A program made the position numbers and the translations under genes. DNA of 46,348 nucleotides from an uncultured Clostridia bacterium (GTDB lineage Bacteria > Bacillota > Clostridia > Lachnospirales > CAG-274): the NCBI GenBank assembly GCA_944383305.1, contig CALWOZ010000021.1, forward strand, positions 1 through 46,348, in the 5' to 3' direction. The notes beneath the pieces were generated by a model. That model worked only from the letters and a program-made list of their open reading frames with translations. It was not told the origin of the DNA and made no database searches. This document shows positions 42,417 to 46,348 of this stretch, in pieces (within the stretch, counting starts at the first letter, position 1; each line of letters opens with the position of its first letter).

Positions 42417-43595
42417 TTATTTAAATATCAAATAATCTTTAAATATTTCATTATATATTTTTTCATTGTAAATCTTAAAAATATTAGGAGCATAATCAGA
42501 AAAATAAACCTTTAAATCTTCCATATTTTTTAATATAAAACCTTGTTCATCTTCATCTACAAAATTAAAAATAAAATTTATATCATTATAAATATGGCAA
42601 ATTTTAAACACATTTTGTATATATTTTTCTTCCCAAAACTTTGCACCACTTACTACAACTCTTACATCTGCACTTGCAAAGCTTTCTTCAGATGTATGCA
42701 AAAATTCCCCATAATCAAATATAAAAACCTCATAATTCATACTTAATATTTTAGGCAAATCTTCAAAGGTTACATTAGCAAAAATATCTAAATCCTTATA
42801 GCTTATTTTTCTATTTTTGTCATCAACCAAAACATCATAAAAATTTTTAATATTTTTTATAACATCTTTTTTGTTAAACTCTATATAACAAGCATTAAAA
42901 CCATATTTAATTAAATAGTTTGCAATTAAAAAAGCCTGTGTTGTTGCTCCCATTCTCTCACAAACTCCACAAACTGCTATTTTTAATTTATTAATTTTTG
43001 GCTTTACTAAAACTTTTTTCTCAACTATTTTTTCACGTTCAATAATTTTTTCTTTTTCGATTATTGTTGGTTTAGGCTCTATTTTTTCTTGTTGATATTT
43101 TATTTTAGGTTGTTTTTCAATTTTAGCTTTATTAAAAAAGTCTTTAATTTTATCTAATTTATTTGGCTTTTCTATTTCTTTTGTTGGCTCTTGTATTTTA
43201 AATTTAACACAATCTTTGTAGCCATTATTACCTAAAATACAAGTCTTTATTTCTTCCTTTTGTAAAAAATCATCTTCGCTTGTTATAAAATTGAAAATTC
43301 CATCACTAACTAATTTTGAAAGAATTAAATCTCCAACTTTTTTCCCAATAGCAACAATTATTATTTTAGCATCATACAACTGCCTAAACTTTAAGAAAAA
43401 ATCTAATATCTCATCATCTGTATTAGATACAATAGCTAAATCTACTGCTAATATTTGATAATGTTCATAATTATTATTTGAAAAAAGTGTATTCAAATCA
43501 AAAATTTTATTAAGTTTATTTATTATTATGTTGTTTTCTTTACATATACAATTAAATATATCACTGTTTGCCTCGCTCGTTATATATAAAATCAT
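42417..43595 (-). CDS. TadZ/CpaE-like ParA-family ATPase
   Basis: This 392-residue protein is read from ATG 43595, which has AGGAGG at the right distance; the GTG at 43604 overlaps the SD. An N-terminal pseudo-receiver region (1-130) is followed by a charged linker rich in Lys/Glu (about 145-205) and a ParA/MinD-like domain whose P-loop is deviant (VCGVCERMGATTQAFLIANY, about 210). This layout matches TadZ/CpaE, which places secretion machines at the cell pole. In an ICE it may place the mating channel. Confidence 0.65.
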   Translation of the reverse strand: MILYITSEANSDIFNCICKENNIIINKLNKIFDLNTLFSNNNYEHYQILAVDLAIVSNTDDEILDFFLKFRQLYDAKIIIVAIGKKVGDLILSKLVSDGIFNFITSEDDFLQKEEIKTCILGNNGYKDCVKFKIQEPTKEIEKPNKLDKIKDFFNKAKIEKQPKIKYQQEKIEPKPTIIEKEKIIEREKIVEKKVLVKPKINKLKIAVCGVCERMGATTQAFLIANYLIKYGFNACYIEFNKKDVIKNIKNFYDVLVDDKNRKISYKDLDIFANVTFEDLPKILSMNYEVFIFDYGEFLHTSEESFASADVRVVVSGAKFWEEKYIQNVFKICHIYNDINFIFNFVDEDEQGFILKNMEDLKVYFSDYAPNIFKIYNEKIYNEIFKDYLIFK

Positions 43596-43661
43596 TTTTT
43601 GCACCTCCTTTTTTAATTATTATTAAATATCAAAAAAAGATATATCTAATAAAAATATATC

Positions 43662-43690
43662 TTTACAATCATATTAAAATATTTTATAAT
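43662..43690 (+). promoter_or_regulatory. Antitoxin RNA promoter, second locus
   Basis: TTTACA (43662-43667), 17 bases, TATAAT (43685-43690) on the plus strand. Confidence 0.8.
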
Positions 43691-43697
43691 ATATATA

Positions 43698-43788
43698 TAG
43701 GGTATAGGTAACTGCTCGAAAGCAGTTTAGCCTAAAAGTTTGAAAAATTTTTAAACCATAAGCTATTGGGAGTAGTTTATGGTTTTTT
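43698..43788 (+). ncRNA. Type I antitoxin RNA, second locus
   Basis: An RNA of about 90 bases is predicted: a 5' hairpin (ACTGCT-CGAA-AGCAGT, flanked by TAGG/CCTA), then a terminator (AAACCATAA/TTATGGTTT plus a T run ending near 43788). Promoter spacing, length and layout match the locus at 28941-29031, though the sequence is different. It converges on the toxin gene at 43794-43877. Confidence 0.75.
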
Positions 43789-43793
43789 CTCTT

Positions 43794-43877
43794 TTATTTT
43801 TTATTTATGTAATTTAAAAGAGAGATTAATAATATCCCACCATTTATTAGTAAGCTTAACGTCTCATAGGTAGTCAT
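43794..43877 (-). CDS. Holin-like type I toxin peptide, second locus
   Basis: This 27-residue peptide begins MTTYETLSLLINGG, has a single hydrophobic helix (ILLISLL) and ends NYINKK. The MTTYE start is the same signature as MSTYE in the TxpA/BsrG-type toxins. GGAAGGGGG precedes the ATG. The leader carries GGTAAC (43947-43952) and GTTTAGCCT (43923-43931), the same two blocks found in the antitoxin RNA. The hydrophobic core is short, which lowers confidence a little, but the architecture is complete. Confidence 0.75.
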   Translation of the reverse strand: MTTYETLSLLINGGILLISLLNYINKK

Positions 43878-43959
43878 ATATATCAACCCCCTTCCTACTA
43901 CTTTTATAGTTATGTAGTAAAAAGGCTAAACCATAACTTCCAAACCGTTACCCTATTAA

Positions 43960-43989
43960 TTATTAGAATATCAAAGATATTCAGTATAA
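43960..43989 (-). promoter_or_regulatory. Second toxin promoter spanning a palindrome
   Basis: TTATAC (43984-43989) and TAATAA (43960-43965) lie 18 bases apart on the minus strand. The spacer is filled by the first palindrome GAATATCAAAGATATTC, so a bound protein would block RNA polymerase. Confidence 0.45.
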
Positions 43990-44043
43990 CTAGAATATCA
44001 AAGATATTCAGTATAACTAGAATATCAAAGATATTCAGTATTA
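43965..44043. repeat. Three 27-bp repeats, each with a 17-bp palindrome
   Basis: The unit AGAATATCAAAGATATTC plus AGTATAACT occurs at 43965, 43992 and 44019 (the last slightly shortened). Each holds GAATATC-AAA-GATATTC. The even spacing, about 2.6 helical turns, suggests cooperative binding of a repressor or an element-specific DNA-binding protein. Confidence 0.9.
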
Positions 44044-44062
44044 TTATATCATTTTTTGTCTT

Positions 44063-44626
44063 TTAGTCAATATTTTTGATTGCTTCATTTATATCAAGTC
44101 CATCTATTTCATTACCTAAACATATCCAACCATCTACTTTTTCTCTTGCAAATAGCTCAATTCGTGGTAAATCTCCCACAAGTTCAACTATTTTTTCACG
44201 CACTATATCAGGCTTTTTACTATGCTTTTCAATAGGTGTATCTACTATTTGATGAACGCTACTACTAATTCGTTTAATTTTTCCTTTAGTAGCTATAAGG
44301 CATAACTCTGCATTAGCCCTTGTCCAGAAACCAAGCCCCCAAAACCATTTATCAGTTTGTTTTGGATACCTTTTAACCCAACAAAAGCCAACTGTTTTAT
44401 AAGTAAAACCCCAAGCTTTTATCGTTTCCAAACCTTCTTTCAAACAAGGAAAAGTTACCCATAAAAACAAAATACAATTATCATCTGCTATACTTTGTAT
44501 ATTTATATTTTTTATATCATCCATACTAAGTGTTCTATAATGGTTTTCTGCACTTCGCCCCTTTCCTTTGTTTGAATATGTTTTATAACTTCAAGGTGGG
44601 TCTGCATAAATTATATTAAATTTCAT
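44063..44626 (-). pseudogene. MT-A70 family adenine methyltransferase, broken by TGA at DPPW
   Basis: The frame from ATG 44626 (AGGAGGTG upstream) reads MKFNIIYADPP, then TGA (44591-44593), then SYKTYSNKGKGRSAENHYR and on to 44063 without another stop. MT-A70 enzymes have DPPW at this place, so one G-to-A change turned the tryptophan codon into a stop. The rest is intact (CILFLWVTFPCL, WGFTYKTVGFCWVKRYP, SKKPDIVREKIVELVGDLPR, ELFAREKVDGW). The remaining open frame from an internal ATG (44524) lacks the catalytic motif. Family members methylate adenine N6 in DNA or RNA. Recent inactivation is likely. Confidence 0.88.
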
Positions 44627-44637
44627 CTTAACACCTC

Positions 44638-44955
44638 CTAAAAATAATCACCAACATATTCATAAACTTGTTGTTCTTTATAAAAATTAACTACATTAAA
44701 AATATAATCTAAAACACTTTGATTTTGGCTATCTTTAACACAAAGCATAATGCTACCAAAAACACTAGATAATAAACCTACAATTAAAATACTTTGTGTC
44801 ATATTAAATAAATATATAATAAATGAAACAACAAAGCATACACTCATTGTAATTATACTTCGTACAAGTTCTTTTTTACCAAAACCATTAAAAAATTCTT
44901 GTTCAAGCTTTACCCCCATAGGGATATAAAGCATTATTTCTTTTTTATCTTGCAT
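44638..44955 (-). CDS. PrgI-like conjugal transfer membrane protein
   Basis: This 105-residue protein has two closely spaced membrane helices (about 32-48 and 52-70) after a short cytoplasmic start (LYIPMGVKLEQEFFNGFGKK). Size, topology and position between the pilin/VirB6-like genes and VirB4 fit the PrgI (VirB3-like) family of Gram-positive type IV systems. AAGGAG precedes the ATG. The stop overlaps the SD of the methyltransferase pseudogene. Confidence 0.7.
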   Translation of the reverse strand: MQDKKEIMLYIPMGVKLEQEFFNGFGKKELVRSIITMSVCFVVSFIIYLFNMTQSILIVGLLSSVFGSIMLCVKDSQNQSVLDYIFNVVNFYKEQQVYEYVGDYF

Positions 44956-44985
44956 ATTTTCTCCTTATTTAAAATAATCAATTTT

Positions 44986-45092
44986 TTGAGTATTTCATAC
45001 TTAAAAACAGGTATTCCTATTATTTTTCTTCATTAAAATTTAAAACAAAAAACCGTTTATAAATTTTAATTCAAAAAATAAAGTCATACCTT
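44986..45092 (-). promoter_or_regulatory. Structured leader element before PrgI-like gene
   Basis: On the minus strand AGGTAT (45086-45091) pairs with ATACCT (45009-45014) and encloses an 11-bp hairpin (45032-45042/45060-45070). This is followed by TGTTTTT and a second hairpin AGTAT-GAA-ATACT (44989-45001). The same plan recurs at 46188-46255 with compensating base changes. It may set RNA stability or translation of the transfer genes. Confidence 0.55.
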
Positions 45093-45294
45093 AATTGAAA
45101 TAGTAAAAGAGTATATCCTTTATTTGAAATATACTCTCTGAAATTATGTAAAACACTATTAAATTTATAATTCGTTTTTTTATCCCCTCCACTTCATCAT
45201 CTGCTTTTTGCATACCTATCATACAAACAGTAAATCTTAAAATAACACCTGTCCTAATTATCCCTATCATTATTTTTGAAAGTTCATCTATCAT
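45091..45294 (-). CDS. Small membrane protein, pilin/Maff2-like
   Basis: This 67-residue protein has two hydrophobic segments (about 8-27, IMIGIIRTGVILRFTVCMIG, and 43-57, IINLIVFYIISE) separated by a charged loop. Its place directly after VirB6 is where clostridial ICEs encode Maff2 or a small pilin-like subunit. The sequence match to Maff2 is weak, so this rests on size, topology and order. Its ATG lies four bases after the VirB6 stop. Confidence 0.6.
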   Translation of the reverse strand: MIDELSKIMIGIIRTGVILRFTVCMIGMQKADDEVEGIKKRIINLIVFYIISESIFQIKDILFYYFN

Positions 45295-45298
45295 CTAA

Positions 45299-46150
45299 TC
45301 AACTCCCAACCTTTTTAACAAGACTTTTAGCCATACTTACTAACCTTGTTGAATGATAAATATTGTTTATAAATGCTCCACCACCTGTTGGGATTAAAAA
45401 TTCTGATAAAAATCTAGGTGTTTTTATAGCAAGCACAAGACAAGCAATTCCCCAGAACATATTCATATTTAAGCCTGTATTTAACATAAGTCCTATACCT
45501 AACTTACACAAAGCTATTTGTATAATACACGCAAACATTGACTGAAAAAACTTATTTATATAGGGCTTAAAAATTCCCTTATCATTATCTAAAAGTCCTA
45601 CACACGCAAAAGGCATACCTATTCTTAAAATAAGTATTTCTAGCCCACGCATTAAAAATTGAAAATATAATATAAAATAACAAATGATAAAAATTAAACC
45701 AAAAATTGCATTTACAAGTCCTAAAGATAAAATTGCATTTGCCCAATTAAGCCAATCAAAATTAGTATCAGAGCCTACAACATTTAATATTTGATTGGTT
45801 AATTCCTCTGTTATTTCTGCCATAAAAGTATATAAAATAGGAAAACATATAGCTATTATTATTGCTTGTGCAAATCTTGTTAAAATTAAAATAGGCTTTG
45901 AATCTGCGTCCCCGTCTGTCCATAAAACATAGCACTCAAAACCTTTTTTTAAAAACTTTAATATTATTAAAGAAACACCTGTACCAAGTGCCACATCAAA
46001 TAAGCCATTTACTAAACTACCACCTCCTGCTCCTGTCATATATTTATCTGCATATAGGCAAATTTCTAAAACCCCACCTAATAAACTATCTATTAATGCT
46101 ATGCACCCTGTTAGCAATGCACCAACTAACCCTAAAAGTATTATTTCCAT
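45299..46150 (-). CDS. VirB6/TrbL-like mating channel protein (CD1112 type)
   Basis: This 283-residue polytopic membrane protein has about six helices. The FLKKGFECYVLWTDGDADSK segment and the C-terminal FLIPTGGGAFINNIYHSTRL are typical of the CD1112-type VirB6/TrbL proteins of clostridial ICEs. VirB6 forms the inner-membrane part of the mating channel. GGTGA precedes the ATG. It is the rightmost complete gene and is preceded by a structured leader. Confidence 0.85.
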   Translation of the reverse strand: MEIILLGLVGALLTGCIALIDSLLGGVLEICLYADKYMTGAGGGSLVNGLFDVALGTGVSLIILKFLKKGFECYVLWTDGDADSKPILILTRFAQAIIIAICFPILYTFMAEITEELTNQILNVVGSDTNFDWLNWANAILSLGLVNAIFGLIFIICYFILYFQFLMRGLEILILRIGMPFACVGLLDNDKGIFKPYINKFFQSMFACIIQIALCKLGIGLMLNTGLNMNMFWGIACLVLAIKTPRFLSEFLIPTGGGAFINNIYHSTRLVSMAKSLVKKVGS

Positions 46151-46187
46151 ATTGTATCACCAAATTTATTTTAAACTATTATTTTTT

Positions 46188-46255
46188 TAATGCTCTGCAT
46201 TCAAAAATAGGCACTCCTAAAATTTATTTAATTAAATAAATCAAGTCGTACCTTA
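46188..46255 (-). promoter_or_regulatory. Structured leader element before VirB6-like gene
   Basis: AGGTAC (46248-46253) pairs with GTGCCT (46209-46214) around an AT hairpin (TTTATTTAATTAAATAAA). It is followed by TATTTTT and AATGC-AGA-GCATT (46189-46201). This is the same order as the element at 44986-45092. Confidence 0.55.
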
Positions 46256-46267
46256 ATTGTAATTAAT

Positions 46268-46300
46268 AAAAAAGTAATTGAAAAACTTAATTACCTTTTT
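46268..46300 (-). terminator. Terminator upstream of VirB6 unit
   Basis: GTAATT/AATTAC stem with a T run on the minus strand, overlapping the stop codon of the partial frame at the right edge. Confidence 0.65.
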
Positions 46301-46346
46301 TATAATGTATATTTATTTCTGATATAAAATCTTTACAAATTACATT
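46287..46346 (-). CDS. Possible C-terminal end of next transfer gene (partial)
   Basis: The only minus-strand frame open to the right edge gives NVICKDFISEINIHYKKGN and then TAA at 46287-46289. It is followed at once by a terminator, as expected for a gene end. Too short to identify. Confidence 0.35.
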   Translation of the reverse strand, partial: NVICKDFISEINIHYKKGN

Positions 46347-46348
46347 TG

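Noticed and set aside
43965-44043. Small CRISPR array
   Set aside because: The 9-10 bases between palindromes are identical in each unit, so they are not spacers, and no cas genes are present.
44063-44626. Reassigned genetic code (TGA read as Trp) to explain the broken methylase
   Set aside because: TGA ends other genes (4797-4799, 45299-45301), and long conserved proteins use TGG for Trp with no internal TGA.

Overview
The window is very AT-rich DNA with Gram-positive signals: consensus Shine-Dalgarno sequences, sigma-A-type promoters, an LPxTG sorting motif, SLH domains and LysM. It suits a low-GC anaerobic Bacillota of the Clostridia/Tissierellia type. No rRNA, tRNA or CRISPR array was found. 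TGA is used as a real stop (for example at 4797-4799 and 45299-45301), so the standard code applies.

Layout. (1) Positions 1 to about 3320 look like host chromosome: a WYL-domain regulator operon, a zinc-ribbon membrane protein and a broken LysM gene. (2) At about 3320 a mobile element begins and runs off the right edge. Its left end carries three overlapping large serine recombinases, a small ICE-type protein, a 0.6 kb structured non-coding region and a small sigma factor. (3) From 9.8 to 24.6 kb is a defence block of two separate transcription units. One is a four-gene operon: OLD-family nuclease, UvrD-like helicase, SNF2-like helicase and sacsin-type ATPase. The other is a restriction-modification unit: fused double adenine methyltransferase, McrB-like ATPase and LlaJI-type endonuclease. 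(4) From 24.7 to 29.1 kb is a rearranged region with a helix-turn-helix protein, a C39-like peptidase, two near-identical SLOG genes, two XRE regulators, a ribbon-helix-helix protein and two copies of a type I toxin-antitoxin locus, one with a chimeric toxin. (5) From 29.3 to 46.3 kb is the conjugation machinery (VirB4, a VirB4-associated protein, PrgI-like, pilin-like and VirB6-like proteins, a TadZ-like ATPase). It is interleaved with surface cargo: a 1990-residue Cna-B adhesin, a CAP protein and an SLH-sortase fusion. It also holds a reductase, a second type I toxin-antitoxin locus and a methyltransferase broken by one stop codon.

How it fits together. Almost every gene runs leftward, toward the recombinases, as in an integrative and conjugative element (ICE). 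The relaxase, the coupling protein and the other end must lie beyond position 46348. The SLH-sortase and the LPxTG adhesin probably form a cell-contact module. The defence block and the toxin-antitoxin loci probably protect the host and stabilise the element.

Most notable are: the four-gene nuclease/helicase/ATPase operon, which I cannot match to a named defence system; two unannotated type I toxin-antitoxin loci whose toxin leaders imitate their own antisense RNAs; a fused toxin made by duplication; a repeated leader RNA with compensatory base changes; and a methyltransferase whose DPPW tryptophan codon has become TGA.
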